A stretch of 64,000 nucleotides of DNA from Trebonia sp963773105 (GTDB lineage Bacteria; Actinomycetota; Actinomycetes; Streptosporangiales; Streptosporangiaceae), in NCBI GenBank assembly GCA_963773105.1, contig CAVZAA010000001.1, positions 186,001 through 250,000 of the forward strand. Reading direction: 5' to 3'. The notes beneath the pieces are model-generated. The model was given only the letters and a program-made list of their open reading frames with translations, was not told where the DNA came from and made no database searches. Positions within the stretch are counted from its first letter, which is position 1; the number at the start of each line of letters is the position of its first letter. The translations under genes and the position numbers were made by a program. Below are positions 23,743 to 31,814 of the stretch, in pieces.

Positions 23743-24564
23743 TCACACGCGCCAGAAGTCGTAGGGGTCGCGGCCGGACTTGAACCCGGCCGCCTCGACC
23801 ACGTCGACCGCGAGCTTGAAGCGGTCGCCGACCCGGCGCGGGAGGTGAGCGTCGCTGCCGAAGGAGACCGCCGTCCCGCCTTCCTGGCGCCACCAGCGGA
23901 TCTGATCCACCGAGGCGAGCGGCGACTTCGTGTTGACTTCCAGCACCCGTCCGGTTGACGCTAGGGCGCGCAGTACGGTGCGGTACTCCTCCTCGAAGGC
24001 CTCTTCCCGGTAGAGATGCGGCCCCTTGGGCCAGTAGCGGCGCGGGAAGTCCAGGTGGGCGAGAACCTGGAACAGATCGCTGCCCTCGATCAGCAGTACC
24101 AGCTCGGCGAAGTAGTAGCGCATCACCTCGTCGTCGGGCATATCGCCGAAGAGCGCGTCGGCCGAGACGAGCCTGCCCTTATAGGGGACCGCGTGCAGCG
24201 AGCCGAGGACGCGCTCGAAGGCGTTCCCGCGCACGATCGCGCCCGCGCTCGCGGCGAACAGGTGCGACTCGCCCGCCTCCACGCCCGCGAGGATGCGGAG
24301 ACCGGGGAAGCGCTCGCGGCATTCCTCGATCGACGCCATGTACCCGGTGACGTCCAGCGGCCTGATCCGGCTCCACCAGCGGTGATCGGTCGCGACCTCG
24401 ACGATCGCGTCGCCCGGAGCGCTGGCGGTGAACTCCAGGTGCTCGGTGAACGCGATCGCCGGCACCCCGATGGCCACCGCCTGCTCGCAGCTGCGCACCA
24501 TCGACGCGTCCGCGGACGTATCGTACGACCACTCGGTATGTACGTGATTGTCCGCAGGGAGCAC
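23743..24564 (-). CDS. PHP-domain phosphoesterase (histidinol-phosphatase-like)
   Basis: 273 aa with PHP motifs: DNHVHTEWSYD at the N-terminus, AFTEHLEF, an ILAGVEAGE strand, LAHLDFPRRY, and FGSDAHLPRRVGDRF near the C-terminus. These supply the His/Asp ligands for a trinuclear metal site. HisK-type histidinol phosphatases and other phosphoesterases share this fold. No histidine genes are adjacent, so the substrate is uncertain. Confidence 0.85.
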   Translation of the reverse strand: MLPADNHVHTEWSYDTSADASMVRSCEQAVAIGVPAIAFTEHLEFTASAPGDAIVEVATDHRWWSRIRPLDVTGYMASIEECRERFPGLRILAGVEAGESHLFAASAGAIVRGNAFERVLGSLHAVPYKGRLVSADALFGDMPDDEVMRYYFAELVLLIEGSDLFQVLAHLDFPRRYWPKGPHLYREEAFEEEYRTVLRALASTGRVLEVNTKSPLASVDQIRWWRQEGGTAVSFGSDAHLPRRVGDRFKLAVDVVEAAGFKSGRDPYDFWRV

Positions 24565-24589
24565 GTTAATAATTCTATCGGGGCGATGG

Positions 24590-27247
24590 TCACCAGCGGT
24601 CGTCGCGGTCCTTGGCCGACGTTATGACGTAGATCTCGCCGGTCCGGCGGGCCTCCGGCGGCGCCTGCGGCCGGGCGCCCTGGGCGGCGCTCGGCTCGCG
24701 GGTGTCGGCGTCGTTGGCCGGGACGATGACGCCGCCCTTCTTGCCCGACTTCACCAAGCGGTCCCAGCGCTCTTCCCAGTCGGAGACGTCGCCGCTGCAG
24801 GCATTGACGTAGGCGATGAGGACCGGCAGCGTCGGCAGCCTCAGCCCGCCGGCCGCCGACGCCAGCGTCCGCATCGTGTAGTGCGACTTCTCGGCCATGT
24901 CGGGGTAGTCGAGTCCGGCCTTGGCGCGCAGCACGCGCAGGTCGCGGGCGAACGCCGCGACGTTGTCGGTCTCGATAGCCGCGATCACTCCCTTGCTGCC
25001 CGGCGGCGGGTCGGGCAGCGCGCTGTCCCGCTGCCTGATGACCGGGCTGCCCACCCGGCTGAACGAGCCCGTGGACCGCGGGTCAGGACCGATCGGATCG
25101 CCGATCCGACCGAACGAGCCGGTGGCGCGCATACCCGGGCCAGTGCCGGTGGGAGGAACGCCGTAGCGCGGGTCGCCTGGCCCGTAGTGCGGCTGTCCCT
25201 GATAGGACTGTCCCGTATAGGTCTGTTCGGGATAGGACTGGCCTGGATAGGACTGACCCGGATAAGGCTGACCTGGATAAGACTGCCCCGGGTAGGGCTG
25301 ACCGGGGTACGGCTGACCCGCGTGCGGCTGACCCGCGTGCGGCTGCCCCTGGAACGGCGGCTGGCCTTGGCCCGCCGCCCAGCCCGGCCCGGGCGCCTGT
25401 CCGGCGGCCTGCCACGATCCGGTGTTCCTGAACCCGGGATCGTAGTGTGCTCCAGCCTGGGGGGCCCCTGCCCCCCATCCGCGCTGGCCCTGGCCCTGTT
25501 CCTGACCCGGCGCCCAGCCTCGGCCGTGACCCGGCGCGGCGGCCTGCCACGAGCCGGTGCTGCGCGCGCCCGGCGGGTATTGCCCGGCTCCCGCCGCCCA
25601 CGCCTGCCCCTGACCGGGGCCGGCGGCCTGCCATGAGCCGGTGTTCCGGTGATCGTGTCCGTACTGGCCCTGGCCCGCCGCCCAGCCCGGCCCGGCGGCC
25701 TGCCACGAGCCCGTGCTTCTGGGGTCGTGCCCGTACTGGCCCTGGCCCGCCGCCCAGCCCGCCCCTGCGGCCGGACCGGCGGCCTGCCAGGACCCCGTGG
25801 CGTAGACGCCCGGGGCTGGCTGTCCTCCGGTGCCCGGCCAGCCCTGGCCGCCCGCCCAGCCGGGTCCCGGCGAGGCCTGCCACGCCCCGGTGTTCCTCGG
25901 GTCCTGGGCGTACTGGGAATACTGGCCTCCAGCGTGGGGGGCTCCCGCCCCCCACTGGCCCTGGCCCTGGCCGGCCCAGTCCGGGCCGGGGGCGGGTCCG
26001 GCGGCCTGCCAGCTGCCGGTGCTCCCCACGCCGGGGCCGAACCCTCCCGGCGCCTGCGGGTTCTGCGCGTACTGGCCGGGTCCGTACTGGCCTTGGCCGT
26101 AGTTGCCCGGCCCGTACTGGCCCGGATTGGCCGAGCCGTACTGCCCGGGCTGGCCCTGCTGGCCGGTCCCCGGGTGTCCCGGTCCGTACCACGCCTGACC
26201 AGGTCCTGGCGGCTGCGGCTGCCCGCCGGACGGTCCCTGGCCCGGGTGCTGCGGGCCGTACTGGCCCGCCCACGGCTGACCGGACCCGTTGTGACCGGCG
26301 GGGCCGGCGAACTGATCGCGGCCTGGTGGCGTTGCCCCGGCAGTCGGGGTCGCACCGGAGGGGTCGGCGGTCGGCCACTGCTGCCCGGTCGGTCCGTAGC
26401 CGGGTGCCTGGCCGCCCGCGGGGTTGCTCATGGGCCCGCCGCTCATCGGCCCGTCGGTGGGCGGACCCTGGCCTGCCCATCCGGCCGATGCCCGCCCGTA
26501 GCCTCCGGCCTGTCCGGCCTGTCCGTACGACGCGTCGGCGGGCCCGTAGGCACGGCCCGCCTGGCCTGGTCGTCGCGGCTGCCGACGGCCGGCGCCGTCG
26601 GCCTGCGGCCCGGCTGCCATCTGGTCGTAATCGGCACCGCGACCGCGGAAGCCCTCGGCCCGCGGGGACCGCGGGGGCATCGGAGAGCCGCTCGGGGGAA
26701 CCCGACGCCCGTTCGACATCATGGTCTCCTCCACCGTCGGGCGGACCCGGCTGGCCGCCTGCGGTCGGGGGCGCTCGTTGGCCGGACCTCGGCCGTCCGG
26801 CTGCCCCCGCCCGGGCCGTGGCCGCGGGCGGCCGCCCGGCGAGAACGGCGTCGGGTCTTCCGGCCTGGGCCAGGGGCGGTTCGCCGGGCCGGCGTCGCGC
26901 GGTGCCTGCCGAGGCGATCCGGGCGGGAACCCCGGCCGCCCGGCGCCGCGCTCAGGACGGCTGCGCGGCGGGCCGGGGGGCATGTCGGCCGGTCGCGGCC
27001 GGTCGCTGGTGCGGCCTCGGTAGCCGGGGTCGACCGGGTAGGCGCCGGTGTCCAGAGTGGGGCCGAGCAGCTGATCGCCGGTTGGATAGCCATCGCCATA
27101 GGCGGCTTCGGCGGCCCAGCCACGCGCGCCGCGGGCAGACCCGCCGCTCTGACGATTCAACCGGTACCTCCAGACCCAGGGCGTGTCCGCCGCGCACCGC
27201 GACAAGCTCGCCGCCCCCGGCTGGCGTTGCGGCACTCGCCTCGCCAT
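24590..27247 (-). CDS. Gly/Gln/Pro/Tyr-rich repeat protein with C-terminal HTH domain
   Basis: Up to 885 aa; the true start is uncertain because the N-terminal 170 residues are Arg/Pro-rich without a clear initiation signal. Residues about 280-720 are low complexity, with repeats built on TGSWQAAGPG and YPGQ/SYPGQ units. The C-terminal 130 residues form a helical domain (FARDLRVLRAKAGLDYPDMA, then LPTLPVLIAYVNACSG and WEERWDRLV) that resembles an XRE-type HTH and matches the N-terminal domain of the protein at 29062-30111. A disordered scaffold with a DNA- or protein-binding end is inferred. Confidence 0.7.
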   Translation of the reverse strand: MARRVPQRQPGAASLSRCAADTPWVWRYRLNRQSGGSARGARGWAAEAAYGDGYPTGDQLLGPTLDTGAYPVDPGYRGRTSDRPRPADMPPGPPRSRPERGAGRPGFPPGSPRQAPRDAGPANRPWPRPEDPTPFSPGGRPRPRPGRGQPDGRGPANERPRPQAASRVRPTVEETMMSNGRRVPPSGSPMPPRSPRAEGFRGRGADYDQMAAGPQADGAGRRQPRRPGQAGRAYGPADASYGQAGQAGGYGRASAGWAGQGPPTDGPMSGGPMSNPAGGQAPGYGPTGQQWPTADPSGATPTAGATPPGRDQFAGPAGHNGSGQPWAGQYGPQHPGQGPSGGQPQPPGPGQAWYGPGHPGTGQQGQPGQYGSANPGQYGPGNYGQGQYGPGQYAQNPQAPGGFGPGVGSTGSWQAAGPAPGPDWAGQGQGQWGAGAPHAGGQYSQYAQDPRNTGAWQASPGPGWAGGQGWPGTGGQPAPGVYATGSWQAAGPAAGAGWAAGQGQYGHDPRSTGSWQAAGPGWAAGQGQYGHDHRNTGSWQAAGPGQGQAWAAGAGQYPPGARSTGSWQAAAPGHGRGWAPGQEQGQGQRGWGAGAPQAGAHYDPGFRNTGSWQAAGQAPGPGWAAGQGQPPFQGQPHAGQPHAGQPYPGQPYPGQSYPGQPYPGQSYPGQSYPEQTYTGQSYQGQPHYGPGDPRYGVPPTGTGPGMRATGSFGRIGDPIGPDPRSTGSFSRVGSPVIRQRDSALPDPPPGSKGVIAAIETDNVAAFARDLRVLRAKAGLDYPDMAEKSHYTMRTLASAAGGLRLPTLPVLIAYVNACSGDVSDWEERWDRLVKSGKKGGVIVPANDADTREPSAAQGARPQAPPEARRTGEIYVITSAKDRDDRW
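25458..25477. repeat. GC-palindrome, variant copy inside the repeat protein gene
   Basis: TGGGGGGCCCCTGCCCCCCA, an inverted repeat of TGGGGGG/CCCCCCA with 6-nt loop CCCCTG. It lies in coding sequence. It shares its arms with copies at 25935-25954 and 43694-43713. Confidence 0.7.
25935..25954. repeat. GC-palindrome (REP-like), exact copy of one at 43694
   Basis: TGGGGGGCTCCCGCCCCCCA, an inverted repeat with 6-nt loop CTCCCG, identical over all 20 bases to the intergenic copy at 43694-43713 near rpiB. Here it encodes a short insertion (GAGAPHAGG on the minus strand) in the low-complexity protein. Confidence 0.75.
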
Positions 27248-27465
27248 CGAGTGTAGGGCGGACGGCCCTTCGTGGCATGGCCGACGGTCAATTGGCCTGA
27301 TTCGACACTTTTTTATTTCGCGTGGGCAGCTGCCCTGGCTGAAGGTGTTCTGCGCGCGTTTGACGGGTTACTCTGAGCTTTAGGGCACGAGCGCTTCTGC
27401 CCGCGCCCATGGCTTACTGCGCCAACGCGCAGCGAGTGGATCGCAACGCCTGCGGAGCGGCCATC

Positions 27466-27894
27466 GTGGCATGGATCGTCTGGCTGATCGTGGCGGCGGT
27501 ACTAGGCGTCGCCGAGCTGGCCACAACCACGTTCGCGCTGGGCATCATCGCGGTCGGCGCGCTAGTCGCCGCCGCCGTCGGCGCGACCCATCTGGGCCTG
27601 CCCTTCCAGCTCCTCGCGTTCGTCATCGCCTCGGCCGCGGGCCTCGGTTTTGTGCTCCCGATAGCCCGGCGGCACCTCAAGCAGCCGCCGGTGCTGCGGA
27701 CAGGTCCCGCCGCCCTGATCGGCCGGCGAGCCCAGGTGCTCGAAGAGGTCACCGAGCACGGCGGCCGGGTCCGCATCGGCGGCGAGGTCTGGTCGGCCCG
27801 CTCCTACGACGAGACGCTGGTCATCCCGGCCGGCTCCGCCGTCGACGTCATGCAGATCGAGGGCGCCACCGCCCTCGTTTATCCCCGGGAGTAG
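27466..27894 (+). CDS. NfeD-like membrane protein
   Basis: About 142 aa from GTG 27466 (preceded by GGAGCGG); an upstream ATG at 27409 lacks a ribosome-binding site. Three or four hydrophobic segments lead into a C-terminal OB-fold domain (IGRRAQVLEEVTEHGGRVRI then YDETLVIPAGSAVDVMQIEG). NfeD short forms pair with stomatin/SPFH proteins in membrane microdomains. The SPFH gene follows 2 nt after the stop codon. Confidence 0.88.
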   Translation: MAWIVWLIVAAVLGVAELATTTFALGIIAVGALVAAAVGATHLGLPFQLLAFVIASAAGLGFVLPIARRHLKQPPVLRTGPAALIGRRAQVLEEVTEHGGRVRIGGEVWSARSYDETLVIPAGSAVDVMQIEGATALVYPRE

Positions 27895-27896
27895 CC

Positions 27897-29060
27897 ATGG
27901 TCATTGCTGAGCTCATCATCGCGGCCGTGATCGTCATCGCCGTCCTGCTCACGGTGGTCCGCTCGGTGCGGATCATCCCGCAGGCGCGGGCGCGGAACGT
28001 CGAGCGGTTCGGCCGGTACCGCAAGACCCTGGAGCCGGGGATGAACTTCATCATCCCGTTCGTCGACCGGGTCAAGACCCAGATCGACCTGCGCGAGCAG
28101 GTCGTCGCGTTCACCGGCCAGCCGGTCATCACCGAGGACAACCTGGTGGTGCTGATCGACACCGTGCTGTTCTTCCAGGTGACCGACCCGAAGGCGGCGG
28201 ACTACGAGATCGTCAACTACATCGGGGCGATCGAGCAGCTGACCGCGACCATGCTCCGGTCGGTCATCGGGTCCATGGACCTCGAGCAGACGCTGACCTC
28301 CCGGGACAAGATCAACACGGCGCTGCGCGGCGTGCTCGACGACGCCTCGGGCAAGTGGGGCATCCGGGTCACCCGGGTGGAGATCAAGGCGATCGACCCG
28401 CCCAAGTCCGTCAAGGAGGCGATGGAGAAGCAGATGAAGGCCGAGCGGGAGAAGCGCGCCGCGATTCTCACCGCCGAGGGCGTCCGCCAGTCCAAGATCC
28501 TGACCGCCGAGGGCGACAAGCAGAGCGAGATCCTGCGCGCCGAGGGCGACAAGAGGGGTGCCGTCCTGCGCGCCGAGGGTCAGGCGGAGGCGATCTCGCA
28601 GGTCTTCCAGGCGATCCACACGAACGACCCCGACCCGAAGCTGCTCGCCTACCAGTACCTGCAGACGCTGCCGCAGATCGCGGCCGGCCCCGGCAACACG
28701 TTCTGGGTGATCCCGGGCGAGCTGACCACCGCGCTCAAGGCAGTCACATCCGCCTTCACCGGCGACGGAGCCACCGCCGAGGGCCTGCCGTCGAGCCCGC
28801 TCAGCCTGCCCAAGGCCGATGGGACGAGCCCCGCTGCCGCGCTGGACGGCGGCAACCCGGACGCTGCCGCGGCCGCGATCGCGGCCATGCCGTCCGCGGC
28901 GGCCGCGGCCCTGGCGGCGCTCGCCCCGATCGCGATCCCGGCGCAGCAAGAGCCGGCCCACGACGGCGCACCCGACGTCGCCACGCCGAACGGCGCGACC
29001 GGCAACGGCACGACCGCTGGCGGCACGACCGCCAACGGCACCGGGCCGGACCCGGCCTGA
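27897..29060 (+). CDS. SPFH/Band 7 (stomatin-like) membrane protein
   Basis: 387 aa: one N-terminal membrane helix (IAELIIAAVIVIAVLLTVV), then the SPFH domain (RIIPQARARNVERFGRYRKT, LEPGMNFIIPFVDRV, REQVVAFTGQPVITEDN), then an Ala/Glu/Lys coiled coil with ILTAEG and ILRAEG repeats (about 200-245), and an Ala/Thr/Gly-rich tail. These proteins oligomerise in membrane microdomains and modulate proteolysis or lipid order. ATG 27897 has GGGAG upstream; the frame is open further upstream only by overlap with nfeD. Operon with the NfeD-like gene. Confidence 0.93.
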   Translation: MVIAELIIAAVIVIAVLLTVVRSVRIIPQARARNVERFGRYRKTLEPGMNFIIPFVDRVKTQIDLREQVVAFTGQPVITEDNLVVLIDTVLFFQVTDPKAADYEIVNYIGAIEQLTATMLRSVIGSMDLEQTLTSRDKINTALRGVLDDASGKWGIRVTRVEIKAIDPPKSVKEAMEKQMKAEREKRAAILTAEGVRQSKILTAEGDKQSEILRAEGDKRGAVLRAEGQAEAISQVFQAIHTNDPDPKLLAYQYLQTLPQIAAGPGNTFWVIPGELTTALKAVTSAFTGDGATAEGLPSSPLSLPKADGTSPAAALDGGNPDAAAAAIAAMPSAAAAALAALAPIAIPAQQEPAHDGAPDVATPNGATGNGTTAGGTTANGTGPDPA

Positions 29061-29061
29061 C

Positions 29062-30111
29062 TTAGGCGAAGATCGCCAGCGCCACGACGAGCACGCAGAC
29101 CGCGAGCACGCAGACCGCGATCGCGATGAGCGCCGCGGTCGCGGTCCGAGACATTGCCCGGGACTTCCGGTAGGCCGCGACCGAGCCGGACACCGCCGCC
29201 GTAGTCGCCGCAGCGGCGACCGGCTGGGTTGCGGCTGCCACACCGGACCCCGCCGCCACACCGGACCCCGCCGACCCGCCCGTCGACGCCGTGGCAGCGG
29301 TCGGGTGGCGGGCGGACCAAGCGTCCCCCGCGACTGCCCTAACGTTCTCCACGGCGGGCGTTCCTGCTCGGCCCGTCGCCGCATCGGGCGCCGCCGACGC
29401 CGTCGAAGCGGTCGCGAGCGCCGTCGCCGTCCCGCCGTCGAAGCCGGCGTCGAAGTCGGCTTCCGCAGGCGACTGGTCGGTCTCCCACGCCGTCAGCGCG
29501 GCAGCGGTGCCCCAGGCGGTCCGCGTCGTGGTGGTCTCCCACATCGTGGCCGTGGCTTCGCCCGCATTGCCGCTCGTCGCCTCCGCGGCCGGCGGGCGCG
29601 GCGCAGCACCAGAGTGCTGCTCGATCGTCGATAGCCCGGACGTCGATTTCCCAGGCTGGGCGGGGAGCGAGGCAGGCGCGCCGACGGCCATCTCCTCGGC
29701 CACCCGGTCGAGCGCCGCCATGATGAGCGAAGGGTCCGGGGTGTCGGCAGCGGGGCTGATCGAGCCGATACGCGCCCCGGCCGAGGCGGCGGTCGAGCAT
29801 CCGGCGGGCCGCGCGGCGAGCAGCGGCAGGGTGGGCGCGCTTGTCAGCGACCGCCACCGCTCCTCCCACTCCTCGCTGGTGCCGCCGCATCCCCTGACGT
29901 ACGCGGAGAGGACGGGCAGGTCGGGCAGCGACGGCCCGACCTCGGCGGCTCTTATCCGGTCGTAGGGGTAATGCGCGCGCGCCGCCAGTTCAGCCCGCCC
30001 GAGCCCGGCGCCGTCTCTGAGTTGGCGCAACTCCTGTAGGAACCGCGCCGAGTCGTCTCCTGACGCTCGGCAGGACATTGCCTGCCGGCCTTCTGCCTGA
30101 TGATGCTCCAC
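29062..30111 (-). CDS. N-terminal HTH-domain membrane protein, paralogous domain to the gene at 24590
   Basis: 349 aa. Residues about 22-92 form a helical HTH-like domain: FLQELRQLRDGAGLGRAELA, then PDLPVLSAYVRGCGG and WEERWRSLT. It aligns with the C-terminal domain of the protein at 24590-27247 (shared LPVL-AYV and WEERW). A long disordered Ala/Thr/Ser region follows, then one C-terminal membrane helix (ATAALIAIAVCVLAVCVLVV). GTG 30111 has GGGAGGG 9 nt upstream. It is convergent with the SPFH gene and ends 1 nt from it. The function is unknown; an anchored regulator is a guess. Confidence 0.75.
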   Translation of the reverse strand: MEHHQAEGRQAMSCRASGDDSARFLQELRQLRDGAGLGRAELAARAHYPYDRIRAAEVGPSLPDLPVLSAYVRGCGGTSEEWEERWRSLTSAPTLPLLAARPAGCSTAASAGARIGSISPAADTPDPSLIMAALDRVAEEMAVGAPASLPAQPGKSTSGLSTIEQHSGAAPRPPAAEATSGNAGEATATMWETTTTRTAWGTAAALTAWETDQSPAEADFDAGFDGGTATALATASTASAAPDAATGRAGTPAVENVRAVAGDAWSARHPTAATASTGGSAGSGVAAGSGVAAATQPVAAAATTAAVSGSVAAYRKSRAMSRTATAALIAIAVCVLAVCVLVVALAIFA

Positions 30112-30220
30112 CCAGGCATCCCTCCCCTGAATCCATCAGAACGGCTGGACCTGTTGGACTGCGGCTGTCACGTCACCCTCGCGGGCCGCCCCTATACCCC
30201 AACCCGGGATTCACTCGCAG

Positions 30221-30333
30221 GTTATCGCGTATTACGGAGCCGATAACTGGCAACGCCATAATTTTTGGGGGTCTTGACTTTTCCGCGGAGTTAGATATTG
30301 CAGTTATCTGTCCGATATCGTCGGGCTGATAAC
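30221..30333. promoter_or_regulatory. Two GTTATC/GATAAC inverted repeats in an AT-richer gap
   Basis: GTTATC at 30221-30226 and GATAAC at 30242-30247 form one inverted pair; GTTATC at 30303-30308 and GATAAC at 30328-30333 form a second. Both lie in the 233-bp gap upstream of the minus-strand HTH-membrane gene. Operator function is possible; no -35/-10 pair could be fixed. Confidence 0.4.
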
Positions 30334-30344
30334 ATGAATAGAGA

Positions 30345-31223
30345 TCAGCCGTGAATAGCGAGGCCTACGGTGAATATGAGGCCGAAAGCGAGTTGCAGCC
30401 GCCCGGTCTGGCCCAGCGTCGCGATCAGCCCTGGCCCGGACACGCCGCCGCGCACCGCCCGAACCGGCGGCACCGCCAGCGGCAGCGCGATCAGGGCGAG
30501 CAGCGCGAACGGCCGGTAGACGGCGATCAGGGCGGCGAGCGCGAACGGCGCGAGCAGGAAGACCAGATACGTCGCCCGCGCCCGGGCGTCCCCGACCCGA
30601 ACGGCGAGCGTTCGCTTCCCCGACGACGCGTCAGACGCTATGTCCCGCAGGTTGTTGATCATCAACAGCGCGCACGACAGCAGCCCGGCCGGAACCGACG
30701 CGGCCAGCCCGAGCCACGATAGCCGTCCCATCTGCACGTACGCGGTGCCCGCGACCGCCGCGACGCCGAAGAACACGAACACCGACACCTCGCCCAGGCC
30801 CCGGTACCCGTACGGGCGCGGCCCGCCGGTGTAGAACCAGGCCGCCAGGACGCAGAGCGCGCCGCCCGCCACGATCCACCACGAGGTAAACGCCGCCAGC
30901 ACCAGTCCCAGGCAGCAGGCGACCAGAAAACAGCCGAAGGCGGCGTATTTCACCGCTCGGGGCGACGCGACCCCCGACCCGACCAGGCGCATCGGCCCGG
31001 CCCGCCGTCCGGCCGCGTCGGTGCCGCGCACGCCGTCGCTGTAGTCGTTGGCGAAGTTCACCCCGATCTGCAGCGCGAGCGCGACCAGCAGCGCGAGCGC
31101 CGCCCGCCAGAGCGAGAACCGCCCGTACCCCGCCGCCACGCCCGACCCGATCAGCACCGGGACGACGGCCGCCGGCAGCGTCCTTACCCTGGTCCCCGCC
31201 ACCCACTCGCGCGCACTAGCCAC
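30345..31223 (-). CDS. menA: 1,4-dihydroxy-2-naphthoate polyprenyltransferase
   Basis: Attaches the polyprenyl tail in menaquinone synthesis. The 292-aa membrane protein has eight to nine helices. The prenyl-diphosphate/Mg motif is NFANDYSDGVRGTD, and the second Asp-rich loop is NNLRDIASDASSGKRTLAVR. Length and motifs fit MenA. No other men genes are adjacent. Confidence 0.93.
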   Translation of the reverse strand: MASAREWVAGTRVRTLPAAVVPVLIGSGVAAGYGRFSLWRAALALLVALALQIGVNFANDYSDGVRGTDAAGRRAGPMRLVGSGVASPRAVKYAAFGCFLVACCLGLVLAAFTSWWIVAGGALCVLAAWFYTGGPRPYGYRGLGEVSVFVFFGVAAVAGTAYVQMGRLSWLGLAASVPAGLLSCALLMINNLRDIASDASSGKRTLAVRVGDARARATYLVFLLAPFALAALIAVYRPFALLALIALPLAVPPVRAVRGGVSGPGLIATLGQTGRLQLAFGLIFTVGLAIHG

Positions 31224-31232
31224 CGGGAGATC

Positions 31233-31814
31233 CTACGCGGGGGGAGTCGGCGGGGGAGCCAGCTGGGTATGCAGCCGCAGCACCGGCACCTTGACGCCCA
31301 TGTCCAGGTTGGAACGACTGCCGTCCGGCGCCCAGCCGGCCGAGGTCAGGAACGCGATCCTGGACTCGTCGCCTGACAGCGCCCAGGTGTAGGCGGTCCG
31401 GAACCCGTCCTCGGCGAACGCGTCCGCGACCGCGTGCAGCAGCCGGCCGTCGTGCCCGGCCGGCTCCTGCCCGTCCGAAACGGCCCCCGGCCGCACATGC
31501 AACTCGTACAGCTCCGCGTCGGTCCCGGCCCACAGGTCCTCGTCGGTCGCAGGCCCGGCGGCGGCGAACCCCGCCACCTCGGCCGACCCCGGCTCGGCCA
31601 CCGCCACGTGCACCCGGTGCTTCGACGTGGGCGGGCTGACGATCGCCTCCAGCCAGCGCTCGGTGTACTGGTCGAGCGCCGCATAGCTGGTGAGCTCGAC
31701 CAGCACCTCGTCCGGCACCAGCTCGGCCAGCGTCGCGCTCCAGCTCTCCGCCTGCACCCGGGCCAGAGCGGCCGCGTCCGAGGCGCGCGCGGCCCGGACG
31801 AACCCGCTGGTCAC
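31233..31814 (-). CDS. GNAT-family N-acetyltransferase
   Basis: 193 aa. The N-terminus, FVRAARASDAAALARVQAES, is the typical GNAT opening, followed by YELHVRPGAV (beta4 / acetyl-CoA region) and RTAYTWALSGDESRIAFLTSAGW (motif B). The pyrophosphate loop reads SDGQEPAGHDGRLLHA rather than a clean Q/RxxGxG/A. The substrate is unknown. The start at 31814 overlaps the ilvD stop by 4 nt, so it is co-transcribed with ilvD. Confidence 0.85.
   Translation of the reverse strand: MTSGFVRAARASDAAALARVQAESWSATLAELVPDEVLVELTSYAALDQYTERWLEAIVSPPTSKHRVHVAVAEPGSAEVAGFAAAGPATDEDLWAGTDAELYELHVRPGAVSDGQEPAGHDGRLLHAVADAFAEDGFRTAYTWALSGDESRIAFLTSAGWAPDGSRSNLDMGVKVPVLRLHTQLAPPPTPPA

Noticed and set aside
25447..27300. 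617-aa and 535-aa plus-strand frames opposite the HTH/repeat protein
   Set aside because: Arg/Pro-rich shadow translation; the minus strand has the conserved C-terminal domain.
29061..29062. Possible fusion or overlap of SPFH gene and convergent HTH-membrane gene
   Set aside because: The stops are separated by one base; they are simply convergent.
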